From Verrucomicrobiaceae bacterium (GTDB lineage Bacteria > Verrucomicrobiota > Verrucomicrobiia > Verrucomicrobiales > Verrucomicrobiaceae), in contig CANNQP010000004.1 of assembly GCA_947507875.1 (NCBI GenBank), forward strand, positions 114,268 through 178,267: 64,000 nucleotides of DNA, written 5' to 3'. Below the pieces are notes generated by a model. It did no database searches. It worked only from the letters and a program-made list of their open reading frames with translations, and was not told the DNA's origin. This document shows, in pieces, positions 36,450 to 45,855 of this stretch. How positions within the stretch are numbered: position 1 is the stretch's first letter; each line of letters starts with the position of its first letter. The position numbers and the translations under genes were made by a program.

Positions 36450-38021
36450 ATGTCTATCGCTCTCTCCATGTTTGTCGGCTTTGTCGCGCTGACGCTTCTC
36501 ATCACCTTCTGGGCTGCCCGGAAAAACACGGGGGCTAGCGCCTACTTCGCCGCCGGGCGGAGCATCACCGGATGGCAAAATGGACTCGCTGTCGCAGGCG
36601 ACTACATGAGCGCGGCCAGTTTCTTGGGCATCTCCGGCGCGATCTGCCTGAATGGTTACGACGGCTTCATGTATTCCGTAGGCTTTCTCGTCGCCTACAT
36701 CACGGTGCTGCTGATCGTGGCCGAACCGCTGCGCAATGCGGGCAAATACACCATGGCCGACCTGCTGGCCTATCGGTTGAGCCCAAGACCCGTGCGCGCG
36801 ATGGCTTCCCTGAGTACACTGACGGTCTCCACCTTTTACATGATCGCTCAGATGGTCGGCGCTGGGGTCATTATTGAGAAACTCATTGGCGCTTCCTTTC
36901 ATATGGCCGTGATCGGTGTGGGCATTCTGATGCTCGTTTATGTCGTGTTCGGTGGGATGCTGGCCACGACCTGGGTGCAGATCATCAAGGCCATTTTGCT
37001 CATGATCGGTGCCTTCATGCTCAGCATGCTGGTGCTGAAGCATCACGGTTACAGCCTAGGCACTTTCTTTGACGCCGTGACCGCCGCCACGTATGCGGGC
37101 ACAGAGGCTCCCAAAAACCTGCTTGAGCCCGGTCTGCAATACGGGGTGGCCGTGAAGGGACCGTGGGGGCCGATGGACTTTCTTTCGCTCAGCCTAGCTC
37201 TGGTGCTAGGCACCGCGGGACTTCCGCACATCCTGGTGCGCTTTTACACCGTGCCGGACGCGAAGACCGCGCGCTCCAGCGTGGTATGGGCCATGGCGAT
37301 CATCGGTCTTTTCTACATCCTCACGACCTTCTTCGGCTTTGGCGCGGCGACGATCCTGGAGAAAAGCCAGATCCTCTCCGATGGCAAACCGAACCCGAAC
37401 ATGGTGGCTCCTGCACTCGCGCAGCACTTGGGGGGCGAGCTATTCTTTGCCTTCATTAGCGCGGTCGCCTTTGCTACCATTCTGGCCGTCGTGGCTGGCC
37501 TGACCATGAGCGCGAGTGCCAGCTTCGCGCATGACTTTTACACCAATGTCATCCACCACGGCAAAGAGACCCGCCCAGGCCAAGAAGTGAAGGTCGCTCG
37601 CATCACCGCCTTTGTGGTCGGGGCGGTTAGCATCAGCATCGCCATTTACCTGGGTCCGAGTGTGAACGCAGCCTTTCTGGTCGGGCTCGCTTTTGCCGTG
37701 GCAGCCTCGGCGAACTTGCCAGTCATCGTGCTGAGTGTGTTCTGGAAGCGCTTCAACACGACCGGAGCCGTGGCCGGTCTCAGCCTTGGCCTACTGTCTT
37801 CCATCGTGTTGATCCTGCTGAGCCCGAATGGTGTATTTGGCAAAGCCGGAGCCATCTTCCCTCTCGAGAACCCAGGCATCGTCAGCATTCCCCTTGGCTT
37901 CTTGGCCGCTTGGCTAGGCACGGTGTTGACCGCGCGAGATGCAGCAGCTGAGGCAAAGTTTGCCGAGCTCACGGTTCGCGCACACACCGGCCTGGGCGCG
38001 GAAAAGGCAGTCAACCACTGA
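36450..38021 (+). CDS. actP: Sodium:solute symporter, ActP-like (acetate permease family)
   Basis: This 523-residue protein matches the solute:sodium symporter (SLC5) fold with about 13 transmembrane helices. Marks are YFAAGRSITGWQNGLAVAGDYMSAASFLGISGAICLNGYDGFMYSVGF near residue 30-75 and the GLAFAVAASANLPVIVLSVFWKRFNTTGAVAG stretch near 410. Paired with DUF485, it is most like ActP, the acetate/glycolate cation symporter. Substrate is not certain. No acs gene is in the window. Confidence 0.88.
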   Translation: MSIALSMFVGFVALTLLITFWAARKNTGASAYFAAGRSITGWQNGLAVAGDYMSAASFLGISGAICLNGYDGFMYSVGFLVAYITVLLIVAEPLRNAGKYTMADLLAYRLSPRPVRAMASLSTLTVSTFYMIAQMVGAGVIIEKLIGASFHMAVIGVGILMLVYVVFGGMLATTWVQIIKAILLMIGAFMLSMLVLKHHGYSLGTFFDAVTAATYAGTEAPKNLLEPGLQYGVAVKGPWGPMDFLSLSLALVLGTAGLPHILVRFYTVPDAKTARSSVVWAMAIIGLFYILTTFFGFGAATILEKSQILSDGKPNPNMVAPALAQHLGGELFFAFISAVAFATILAVVAGLTMSASASFAHDFYTNVIHHGKETRPGQEVKVARITAFVVGAVSISIAIYLGPSVNAAFLVGLAFAVAASANLPVIVLSVFWKRFNTTGAVAGLSLGLLSSIVLILLSPNGVFGKAGAIFPLENPGIVSIPLGFLAAWLGTVLTARDAAAEAKFAELTVRAHTGLGAEKAVNH

Positions 38022-38052
38022 GGCAAGGCTACCTCCCCCTCAGGGACGCCGT

Positions 38053-39321
38053 TCAGTCCGCCGTTTCCGGCTCCAGGCGATAGATGCCGCCCTCCTGAGA
38101 AAGCACGACAGGCTCGCCTTCAGCATCTTCAACCACCAGGGTGGGATTGAATTTGTGAGAGGCAGGGCCGCGATGGAGCACCCAGCGGCGCTGAGGATGA
38201 GCCTCCTCATCCATCTCTAAGGCCCAGACATGCCCGTAACCCCAGTCTGCGAAAAGGTAAGCCCCCTCCAAGCCATGCAGCTTGCGCCCGCGATACACAT
38301 ACCCTCCGACGATGCAGATCCCCTCCCCTTTCAGACGTGAGTACGAATGCACGGGGTCGGTGGTGATGGTGCCCGGCAGCAGCGGCTCGGGATGAAATTG
38401 CGTCCCCAATGATCCCTCGCGATGACTCCAGCCGTAGTTGGCCCCCGCCTTGATCAGATTGATCTCTTCCCAGAGATCCTGCCCAACATCGGCACACCAG
38501 AGACGGCCTGTTTTAAAATCAAAAGATAGCCCCCAGGGATTGCGCAGGCCTAGCGCATAGATTTCACCCCGCACGACTTGCTCTTGAGCAAAGGGATTGT
38601 CCGGAGGAATGCCATAAGGCAACGTTCCCGTGCGCGTCGTTACATCCAGCCGCAAGACTTTGCCGTGCAGAACCCAAGGATTTTGCGCAAGCGCATAGGG
38701 GTCGTTTCTCAATCCACCATCCCCGAGAGCGATGTAAAGCATGCCATCTGGACCGAAGGTTAGGTGCCCACCCCAATGATCAGCGAGAGGCTGCTGAAGC
38801 TCCAAAAGGATACGCTCCGTCTCGGGCCGCGCGGTGGAGTTCGGGCCGTCGGTCGCCTTCATTTCACTGATCACCGTGCGGCGTGGATGATTCTGGGTGT
38901 AGCTGAGATAAAAGCACCGATTGCTTTCGAACTGGGGGTGAAAAGCGACACCATGCACACCTTCCTCAAAAAGTAGAATGTCCTTCATCCGATCGCGAAA
39001 GTCCAAAAAAGGCCGCCAAGTCGCTTGCTCGATTTTGATGCACCAAAATTCACCGCGCTGAGTGGCCAGCACCTGTTCTCCCTGCCCCCCGGGAATTGCG
39101 GCCAACATCACCGGAGAATCGAATTCGCGATCAAAGGCGACTTTAGCCAGCCGCACCCCTGCGTGAACGTCTTCTGGAACTTCAGCGGGTGGCAAAGGAG
39201 GCGTCAGAGCAACCAGGTCGGAAGATCTGATGCCATCGGCGGCAGCAGCAAAGGTAGCTAAGGCAGCCAATGACGCGAGCGCACCAGCCGCGAACAACGA
39301 GAGATGAGCTCCTGATGTCAT
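38053..39321 (-). CDS. PQQ-dependent sugar dehydrogenase (glucose/sorbosone dehydrogenase-like)
   Basis: This 422-residue protein has a signal peptide (about 1-28) and a beta-propeller of the soluble PQQ glucose/sorbosone dehydrogenase (GSDH) type: GVAFHPQFESNRCFYLSYTQNHP, LTFGPDGMLYIALGDGGLRNDPY, and YALGLRNPWGLSFDFKTGRLWCADVGQDLWEEINLI. These bind PQQ and oxidise sugars or aldoses in the periplasm. It stops 32 bases from actP's end, convergent. A PQQ biosynthesis cluster is not in the window. Confidence 0.88.
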   Translation of the reverse strand: MTSGAHLSLFAAGALASLAALATFAAAADGIRSSDLVALTPPLPPAEVPEDVHAGVRLAKVAFDREFDSPVMLAAIPGGQGEQVLATQRGEFWCIKIEQATWRPFLDFRDRMKDILLFEEGVHGVAFHPQFESNRCFYLSYTQNHPRRTVISEMKATDGPNSTARPETERILLELQQPLADHWGGHLTFGPDGMLYIALGDGGLRNDPYALAQNPWVLHGKVLRLDVTTRTGTLPYGIPPDNPFAQEQVVRGEIYALGLRNPWGLSFDFKTGRLWCADVGQDLWEEINLIKAGANYGWSHREGSLGTQFHPEPLLPGTITTDPVHSYSRLKGEGICIVGGYVYRGRKLHGLEGAYLFADWGYGHVWALEMDEEAHPQRRWVLHRGPASHKFNPTLVVEDAEGEPVVLSQEGGIYRLEPETAD

Positions 39322-39502
39322 GGAAAGATAGGTTTACGTCATCTCCGCACGTAATGTGCCAAACCGCAAGCAGCAGCCCACTTCCTTCGAATAAGGAATA
39401 TCCATGTCCCAGGAAAGCACATGAAGGCCACATCAGGCAGAACATGGGTTCCTATCACGAAAGGTTGCCTCCTGGGGAAATTCGCGGCAAAAGCGAAGCG
39501 GC

Positions 39503-39724
39503 ATGAGAAGTCAAAAGCAAAACAATCGCGCACCCAGGCCCTTCAAAAATCAACAGTCCGGAGGTCGCTGGTCAGGTCAATCCGGTGGAGAAAACGTCTT
39601 TTTCCCAAAACCCAAATTCCCGCAACTTAGCAAGACCAAAGCCAAACCTGAAATCTCTACTCAACCCGGTCGTCAAGATAGCCAAGGACATTCGTCCTCG
39701 GAGTCACCTTTGAACGAAGGCTAA
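39503..39724 (+). CDS. Possible small basic, disordered protein (uncertain)
   Basis: The frame encodes 73 residues rich in Gln, Ser, Lys and Pro, with no predicted fold (KQNNRAPRPFKNQQSGG at the N-terminus). It sits in an otherwise empty region, has no clear ribosome binding site, and a competing antisense frame exists. Coding status is doubtful; it is listed because nothing else explains the region. Confidence 0.3.
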   Translation: MRSQKQNNRAPRPFKNQQSGGRWSGQSGGENVFFPKPKFPQLSKTKAKPEISTQPGRQDSQGHSSSESPLNEG

Positions 39725-39798
39725 ATGCGATTTCCCATGGGGACTCGATGCCCTTGAGGAAACCATGTAGGCTTTCTTTCAGCGGTAAGACTTTATTT

Positions 39799-39804
39799 TT
39801 GACA
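39799..39804 (+). promoter_or_regulatory. Possible -35 element ahead of the lipoprotein gene
   Basis: TTGACA is an exact -35 hexamer, 35 bases ahead of the ATG at 39840. Seventeen bases on, CATCCT is only a poor -10, and a start site there would leave a very short leader, so this is a weak call. Confidence 0.25.
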
Positions 39805-39839
39805 TCTATTCGGCAATTCGACATCCTCACGCCGCTTTT

Positions 39840-40523
39840 ATGAAAAAATACATCGCCCTCGCGGCTCTCCCATTGCTCGCTGTTTCCTGCTCCACGACCC
39901 CAGGCAAATTAAAGCTATCGGACATCTCCAAACGCCCTTCGCAGGATGCAGCTGAGTTCACGGAAGCGAAGTTGAATGAAGGCATGAGCTATCCTACCCG
40001 CGTCGTCGATCAGAGTGCCATCTCTTCGTTGGATGTGACTGAAGACAGTGCTGGATTGGCCAGCGGTTTCGGAACCCGCCAAGTGCGCAACTTCACCAAC
40101 ATCGGCATGCGCTCCACGAGCCGTGGAAGCCACATCGTTCGCAAAGAGGGAAATCGCTACGCCGAGACGGTTTATGACGTCGGTGATCAAGGCACCCAGA
40201 TCCTTCACGACGAATCGATAGCCTACACAGGCCTGGCAACGCATGGAGCAGAACGCGTGCTTCATACGGGTGGAACCGCGGTTGGCGGCGTCATGACCGT
40301 CTATTCAGACACCATGGAAAACACGACTCGTGGTCTCTTTGGTGGTCTGTTGCGCCGCGTGGTGCGTGACACCAAGCCCAACATGGTTGGCAGCCTCAAC
40401 GAAACAGTGGTGGACAAGACCGTGCCAGGTGCTGAGTGGACCAAACGCCTGCCTGACCTGTCAGATTACGCCCCAGCTCCTGCAGCTACTAGCGAGCAAC
40501 CTGTTTATACCTCCACGAAGTAA
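39840..40523 (+). CDS. Hypothetical lipoprotein
   Basis: This 227-residue protein begins MKKYIALAALPLLAVSC, a signal peptide with lipobox ending at Cys17. The rest is repetitive and polar, with GSHIVRKEGNRYAETVYDVGDQGTQ and a C-terminal EWTKRLPDLSDYAPAP. I recognise no family. It is predicted to be anchored in the outer or inner membrane. It is monocistronic, with a good terminator immediately after. Confidence 0.85.
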   Translation: MKKYIALAALPLLAVSCSTTPGKLKLSDISKRPSQDAAEFTEAKLNEGMSYPTRVVDQSAISSLDVTEDSAGLASGFGTRQVRNFTNIGMRSTSRGSHIVRKEGNRYAETVYDVGDQGTQILHDESIAYTGLATHGAERVLHTGGTAVGGVMTVYSDTMENTTRGLFGGLLRRVVRDTKPNMVGSLNETVVDKTVPGAEWTKRLPDLSDYAPAPAATSEQPVYTSTK

Positions 40524-40551
40524 TCTTTCTTTTCCTTCGTTTTCACTCACT

Positions 40552-40582
40552 AAGGGTGGCCCTCAGCAGGCCACCCTTTTTT
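40552..40582 (+). terminator. Intrinsic terminator after the lipoprotein gene
   Basis: An 8-bp GC-rich stem (GGGTGGCC at 40554-40561 and GGCCACCC at 40569-40576, loop CTCAGCA) is preceded by AA and followed by TTTTTT. It is a standard rho-independent terminator. Confidence 0.88.
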
Positions 40583-40911
40583 GTGCCCATGACGTGACCT
40601 CTATCGAAAGGAGCGGATGTGTCGGAGAAGGCCAACCCCTTGAGACCTAGCGTAGCTCGCCCGCAGAACGAGAGAGAGACACCTGCTCGTTGAAGCTGAA
40701 AAGGATCCCGATTTCTCAAATGATCGTCACTTTTCCCGCGCAGGATGCCTATCGTCTGCCCGACTTACTAAGCTTGTCATGGTTCCAGCTTTCATTCTAG
40801 TACGAGCTGCCACCCCAAAAATGAACCGAAGCCTCTGCGCTGATGGGAAAAAGGATTGTTTCAGGCTTTGGACAAGCTGCTGCATCCCTGCTTTGATTTC
40901 GTCTGTTTACC
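40583..40911. other. Intergenic region ahead of the MgtE-like gene
   Basis: This 329-base stretch lies between the terminator and the MgtE-type gene. Some mgtE genes carry a magnesium riboswitch (M-box), but I could not recognise its conserved helices here. No ORF of merit is seen. It should contain the promoter of the transporter. Confidence 0.35.
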
Positions 40912-42117
40912 ATGAGCGAATCGACCCCCGATGCCCTTCTCTATGAGATTCAAACCTTGGCTCCTCATGCCGTGGCAGATCTTTTGCAAAAGCGCGCTCC
41001 AGAAGAAGGCGTCCGTGTGCTGCAAAACCTGAATCCCATGGTCGCCCAGCAGGTGCTGCACGAGATGGAAAAGGAGCACCGCTGTCATATCATCGCCGCA
41101 GCACCTGTCGAAAAAGCCAGGCAATGGATACGCAACCAGCAGTATCCTGAAGACAGCATCGGCTGGCTCATGGAGCCTCCGGCCGCTGTGTTCCGACCCG
41201 CGATGAGTGTCCAGGATACCATTGAGGCGCTACGCGAGCTGACTCAGCGAGCCTTCATCACCTATGGCTACGTCACCGATGAGGCCAACAAGCTGCTCGG
41301 CGTGCTTGTATTCCGAGACCTGATGCTGGCTCGACCAGAAACCAAGCTCTCGGAAGTGATGTACAAGGATGTCTTCTTCCTGAAACCCGACATGGAATTG
41401 ACAGACGCCATGAAGCTAACCGTAAACCGACACATCCCCGTTTATCCGGTCTGTGATGCGGAGGGGAGTCTTTTGGGACTCGTGCGAGGACAAAACCTCT
41501 TCGAAGCCAGGGCCATCGAGATCAGTGCCCAGGCAGGTAGCATGGTCGGTGTGGAAAAAGAAGAACGCCTAAGCACACCCGTACTGCGCAGCCTGCGCTT
41601 CCGCCATCCTTGGCTGCAGGTCAATCTGCTCACCGCCTTCGCCGCTGCCGCAGTCGTCGGCATTTTTCAGGAGACCCTGGATCGCTTGGTCATCTTGGCA
41701 GCTTTTCTTCCGGTACTCGCGGGTCAATCAGGAAACACTGGCTGCCAAACGTTGGCGGTCGCCCTACGCGGCATGACCATGGGCGAACTCGAACCCGGGC
41801 GTGAGCGCCATCTGGTCATCAAAGAAGGCCTGCTCGGGCTCTTCAACGGCATCTTGGTTGGCCTCAGCGCTGCGGCAGGCATGCTCATCTACGCGAAGAT
41901 GCAGGGCAATGCCGAGGCCTGGACCTTGGCCCTCGTGGTTTGGCTTTCCATGGTGGTCAGCTGCGTGGCTAGCGGCATCAGCGGAGCGCTGATCCCCCTG
42001 ATTCTAAGAAAAGTTGGCGCGGATCCCGCCACCGCATCAAGCATCTTCCTCACGACTGCAACTGACGTCGTCAGCATGGGCGTTTTCTTGGGCCTAGCCG
42101 CGACTTTGGTCCGCTGA
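40912..42117 (+). CDS. mgtE: MgtE-family magnesium transporter
   Basis: This 401-residue protein has the MgtE layout: an N-terminal helical domain (about 1-90), two CBS domains at about 95-215, and a C-terminal five-helix membrane domain. The pore segment reads PVLAGQSGNTGCQTLAVALRG (GNTG where MgtE more often has GNAG). TTATDVVSMGVFLGLA carries the conserved Asp of the last helix. The CBS part senses Mg2+ and gates the channel. Length is slightly short of the typical 450, mainly at the N-terminus. Confidence 0.9.
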   Translation: MSESTPDALLYEIQTLAPHAVADLLQKRAPEEGVRVLQNLNPMVAQQVLHEMEKEHRCHIIAAAPVEKARQWIRNQQYPEDSIGWLMEPPAAVFRPAMSVQDTIEALRELTQRAFITYGYVTDEANKLLGVLVFRDLMLARPETKLSEVMYKDVFFLKPDMELTDAMKLTVNRHIPVYPVCDAEGSLLGLVRGQNLFEARAIEISAQAGSMVGVEKEERLSTPVLRSLRFRHPWLQVNLLTAFAAAAVVGIFQETLDRLVILAAFLPVLAGQSGNTGCQTLAVALRGMTMGELEPGRERHLVIKEGLLGLFNGILVGLSAAAGMLIYAKMQGNAEAWTLALVVWLSMVVSCVASGISGALIPLILRKVGADPATASSIFLTTATDVVSMGVFLGLAATLVR

Positions 42118-42410
42118 CTTCGTCAGCCGTTGGAAGGGTTCAATAAGGAATCGACACCGTAAAAATGCCCTTCTCCACTGGATGATCTTCGATGCTTTCC
42201 AGATAAAAAAACGCACCCAGTCGTTATGGAGTGGGAACTCCTCCACGTGTTCCAAGCCCTTAGACAAGGCCTCTGCGGATTTGAGCTCAAGCACACGGCA
42301 CAAAATCAACTCGCCTCACTGAATCAAAACCCGCTGTGGTTGCGCCGTCTGAACCCCCGAATGATGAAGGCTTCATTTGGGCAGGTTTTCATGACCACTC
42401 CAAGGCTCCA

Positions 42411-43325
42411 TCATGGAATGCCGTGTCCTTTGGCAGCAGTCCAGAGGGCATACCAGTCTTCGCGTTCGAGCTGGATTTCAGCGGACTTCGCGATGGCGAT
42501 GAGGCGATCGAGTTTGTTCGTGCCGATGATCGGCATCGGCTGGCTCGGGTGGGCCATGATCCACGCGTAGGCAAGCTGATCGACGGTGGCGTTGCCATAT
42601 TTGGCGCTGAGCTCCGCGCATTTGGCATGGATGCGAGCGGCAGCGGGGTCGGACGGATCCATGAGCACTCCTTTGCCGAGCGGGGACCAGGCCATGGGCT
42701 TGATGCCGAGGCGCTGGCATTGGTCGCCCGTGCCATCGTAGATCGGATCCATGTGGAGTAAGCTGAATTCGATCTGATTGGTGACCAATGGCTGGTCCAT
42801 CCGAGAGTTCAGCAGCTCAAACTGATGCACGTTGTAGTTCGAGACACCGGCAGAGCGGATTTTGCCGTCCTTGAGCAACTTGTTGAGGCCTGCGGCGGTT
42901 TCATCCGCACTCGTCAACCAGTCTGGTCGATGCACCAGCAGAAGGTCAATGTAGTCGATGCCCATGAGGCGCAGGCTTTTCTCCGTGCTCTTCACAAGAC
43001 GTGCCGCATCGGCATTGTAGAAGGCTGTTTTACGGTCGGGGTGGAAGTCGCAGGGGACGTAAATGCCGCACTTGGTGACAATCTCCAACTTGTCACGCAA
43101 GCCCGGCTCCTTCTTCAAAGTCTGACCAATGAACTCCTCCACCTTGTACAGCCCATAGATCTCCGCAGTGTCGAGGGTGGTGATGCCAAGTTCAAGGCAC
43201 TTATGGAAGCGTCGCAGCAGGTCATCAGTGTTCGCCGTCTCAGCATCATCCAAAATGCGCCAGGTACCATAGATTAGCTTAGAAAATGAGGGGCCGTTCG
43301 GTGCGATAGGAAAACGTGAAATCAT
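42411..43325 (-). CDS. Aldo/keto reductase family protein
   Basis: This 304-residue TIM-barrel oxidoreductase has the catalytic tetrad of the family: Asp and Tyr in TTLDTAEIYGLYKVEEFIG, Lys in LEIVTKCGIYV, and His in LLLVHRPDWLT. The C-terminal KPMAWSPLGKGVLM and PIIGTNKLDRLIAIAKS bind NADPH. It most resembles YdhF-type reductases. The natural substrate is unknown. ATG 43325 was chosen; an upstream extension to 43370 has no homology. Confidence 0.9.
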   Translation of the reverse strand: MISRFPIAPNGPSFSKLIYGTWRILDDAETANTDDLLRRFHKCLELGITTLDTAEIYGLYKVEEFIGQTLKKEPGLRDKLEIVTKCGIYVPCDFHPDRKTAFYNADAARLVKSTEKSLRLMGIDYIDLLLVHRPDWLTSADETAAGLNKLLKDGKIRSAGVSNYNVHQFELLNSRMDQPLVTNQIEFSLLHMDPIYDGTGDQCQRLGIKPMAWSPLGKGVLMDPSDPAAARIHAKCAELSAKYGNATVDQLAYAWIMAHPSQPMPIIGTNKLDRLIAIAKSAEIQLEREDWYALWTAAKGHGIP

Positions 43326-43439
43326 GATCGGTGTAGAATGACGCAGAGTAGGCAGGCGGCAAAACGCCACGAGACTGGCACCTAAGCACCTAGATTCAAT
43401 GCTTCATCTTCAAGATTCGCGCGGCTGAGGATCCATCAT

Positions 43440-43531
43440 GAGAAAAGTAGAAATCAAAATGAAGAATATTTTAATAAATTTAAAAATTAGTATTTATTAA
43501 CTATTTACTTTAGTTTTATAAATTGATAACC
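43440..43531. other. Very AT-rich patch upstream of the P-loop ATPase gene
   Basis: The 60 bases 43441-43500 contain about 12% G+C, against roughly 55-60% in the surrounding genes, and the following 30 bases are also AT-rich. It lies in the 246-base gap between the divergent aldo/keto reductase and P-loop genes. It could be an UP-element-rich promoter, a binding region for a nucleoid protein, or a trace of acquired DNA. Confidence 0.6.
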
Positions 43532-43571
43532 CATAACCTTTTAGCGGATTCGGCTGAATCGATTCCAACGC

Positions 43572-44369
43572 ATGAAGAAGCTCCTCCTCCTCTTGAATGA
43601 CTACCCTGCCTCAGGCAAAAGCACGCTGGCCCGTTGCTTGAGTCATTACCTCCAGAGCTTTGGTGCTGAACATCAATTAAAAGTGCTCGTGGAAGAAACT
43701 GATGCTGATGCAGAGGAGCACCTCATGGATGCATCAAGGCTCACCCCGCGCTCTTTTCTAAAAGTGCTGGAAAATAGCCCCATCACGATTCTCGAAGCTG
43801 CCACGGGGCAGGCCGACTTTTTGGGGAGGTTTTATACAAATCATGGGCTACACGCCTCCCTAGAACAGGCAGATATCTCGCTTTCCGTCGTGCTACCAGT
43901 GACTGGTGAGATGGAAAGCTTCGATACAGTGATCGAGGCGGTGGACGTGTATTCCGATCGAGCCGAATACCTGATCGTCCATTGGTCGCCGCGCAGCCAA
44001 GAGGATGAAGAAAAGGTCTGGGACTGTAGCTACGCTGCACGAGTCATGGACATGTTTGATGCGGCGGAATTGCATATGCCCAAGATCGGTTTCGAGCTCG
44101 AACATGAGCTTCAGGCACGGCGCACGGACTTGATCGAAGTGCTTCAAGATAAAACCTTGCAGTCACTGATGAGCGTTGACTTTATCAAATGGCATAAACG
44201 TGTGTTTGGCCAAGTGGATAGTGCACGACACTACCTCTTTGGTGAGGCTTTCCTACCCACGGTGAAACCCAAAATATTGGAGGGAAAAGCTATGCACCCG
44301 CTGATGCCTCACGTGATGGGTGCCTCTCGGACCAAAAACCTGCCATTTGGACAACCTGATTGGGCGTGA
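43572..44369 (+). CDS. Orphan P-loop ATPase, ParA/StbC/TraL-like
   Basis: This 265-residue protein begins with an unusual Walker A (LNDYPASGKSTLARCLSHYL, residues 8-27; Lys16). The usual first Gly of GxxxxGKS is replaced by Asp10 and the loop is Pro-Ala-Ser. Downstream LKVLVEETDADAEEHL resembles the Asp-rich switch region of ParA/MinD and of StbC/TraL proteins on conjugative plasmids, which also begin with LND-type P-loops. No partner gene (parB, relaxase) is present. GC near its start is about 52% in one sampled stretch, below its neighbours. Function is unknown. Confidence 0.6.
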   Translation: MKKLLLLLNDYPASGKSTLARCLSHYLQSFGAEHQLKVLVEETDADAEEHLMDASRLTPRSFLKVLENSPITILEAATGQADFLGRFYTNHGLHASLEQADISLSVVLPVTGEMESFDTVIEAVDVYSDRAEYLIVHWSPRSQEDEEKVWDCSYAARVMDMFDAAELHMPKIGFELEHELQARRTDLIEVLQDKTLQSLMSVDFIKWHKRVFGQVDSARHYLFGEAFLPTVKPKILEGKAMHPLMPHVMGASRTKNLPFGQPDWA

Positions 44370-44402
44370 GAAGCAGAGACATTTCGTCCATTCCCCCAAG
44401 CC

Positions 44403-45704
44403 TTAACGGCACGCGGCGTTGACTTTTTTCAAGGCCAGCCATCGCCGACTGCTGATGACCAACACCGCGGCCAGAGCGAGCATGAAGGAGACCCCAAGCA
44501 GCGCGGCAGTCATGCTGTAGCGCGTTTTCAGCCAACCGATCCATTCAGGGCTCGCATATCCAGCGAGGTTGCCCACGGAATTGATCCAGGCGATGCCCGC
44601 TGCAGCGGCCCTGCCCGAGAGCATGGCCGTGGGCACTGCCCAAAAACAGGCAATGGCCGACATGACGCCCGTGATGGCGATAGCCAGCAAGGCCAGCAAA
44701 AGCCACGGCGGCAAGTTCGGAATGCCACTGGCCGCAAAAGCTAGCGCTGCCGTGAGGGCGGACAAGGTGACATGCCAGTAGCGCTCTCCAGTGCGATCCG
44801 AATGAGCGCCCACCAGCAGCATGCCCACGGCAGCCACAGCCCAGGGGATGGCCGAATAAAGACCCACGAGTGCATCGTCCTGCGTCAGCGTATCCTTGAT
44901 GATCTGCGGTAGCCAAAACGATGTGCCATACAGCCCCACGATGAGCCCGAAGTACATGCCCGCGCACCACCAAACCCGAGGCGAGGCCAAGGCATCTCTC
45001 ACTCGATGTGCGCCGTGGCCTTCAGCGGTTTTTTGCCGCTCCTCTATGGCCAAGAGCTCAGCCAAGCTGCTTTTTTCCTGATTCGTAAGCCAAGTCGCCT
45101 GCTCAGGACGATCCGTCAGCAGCCAAGGCAACGCGAGACCGAGAAGCACGGCGGGCAATCCCTCCAAGAGGAAGAGCCACTGCCAGGACGCGAGGCCATG
45201 CCAACCATCGGTGACCCGCAGAAGCCAGCCCGAGACAGGCCCTCCGATGACCCCTGCCAAAGCGATGGCGGTCATGAACAGGGCGACCATGCGCGCTCTG
45301 CGCTCATGCGGATACCAGTAGGTCAGGTAGAGAATGATGCCCGGGAAGAAACCGGCCTCTGCCACACCGAGGCAAAAGCGCAGGAAGTAAAAGGACGCGG
45401 CACCGCTGCTGAACGCAAGAGCCGCTGAAACGAGCCCCCAGGTGACCATGATGCGTGCCATCCAACGCCGTGCGCCCACGCGATGCAGGATAACATTCCC
45501 CGGCACCTCGAAAAGAAAGTAGCCAATGAAAAAGATGCCCGCGCCTGTGGCAAACACCGCATCCGAGAACCAAGGCTCCTGCTTCATGGCGAGCTTGGCA
45601 AAGCCCACGTTCACCCGATCGATGTAGGCCAGGATGTAGCTGACAAACAGCACCGGCATGAGGCGGCGAGTGATCTTCTGAAAAAGGGCAGGGCTGGCTG
45701 ACAT
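44403..45704 (-). CDS. MFS transporter, anion:cation symporter (ACS) family
   Basis: The 433-residue protein has about 12 transmembrane helices and the ACS signatures: ILAYIDRVNVGFAKLAM in helix 1 and GVAEAGFFPGIILYLTYWYPHERRARMVALFMTAIALAGVIGGPVSGWLL around helices 4-5. These families carry organic anions such as tartrate, phthalate, hexuronates or 4-hydroxyphenylacetate. The substrate cannot be deduced here. Start ATG 45704 was chosen over an extension to 45836 with no family support. Confidence 0.88.
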   Translation of the reverse strand: MSASPALFQKITRRLMPVLFVSYILAYIDRVNVGFAKLAMKQEPWFSDAVFATGAGIFFIGYFLFEVPGNVILHRVGARRWMARIMVTWGLVSAALAFSSGAASFYFLRFCLGVAEAGFFPGIILYLTYWYPHERRARMVALFMTAIALAGVIGGPVSGWLLRVTDGWHGLASWQWLFLLEGLPAVLLGLALPWLLTDRPEQATWLTNQEKSSLAELLAIEERQKTAEGHGAHRVRDALASPRVWWCAGMYFGLIVGLYGTSFWLPQIIKDTLTQDDALVGLYSAIPWAVAAVGMLLVGAHSDRTGERYWHVTLSALTAALAFAASGIPNLPPWLLLALLAIAITGVMSAIACFWAVPTAMLSGRAAAAGIAWINSVGNLAGYASPEWIGWLKTRYSMTAALLGVSFMLALAAVLVISSRRWLALKKVNAACR

Positions 45705-45855
45705 GAGCGTTGCGGAGACGTGGCCCCTTCCTCTAAGAAGAACAAAGACAAAATGCCGCAGTCCCAGGGTAAGAACGAGCCCGAGGAAGCGGGTGGATAG
45801 GATCACGGGGCTGATTGAGAGAGAGGCGACTTTCACTGCGTTTGACGCTGTCTCT

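Larger units (their letters stand above)
39322..39839. other. Intergenic region between the sugar dehydrogenase and a lipoprotein gene
   Basis: This 518-base stretch lies between divergent genes. It holds one possible short + strand frame (listed separately at 39503-39724) and, near the lipoprotein, a TTGACA at 39799-39804 that could be a -35. No RNA gene or repeat was recognised. It probably holds the promoters of both flanking genes. Confidence 0.4.

Noticed and set aside
40583..40911. Magnesium riboswitch (M-box) before mgtE
   Set aside because: Position is suitable but I could not recognise the conserved helices, so I do not call it.
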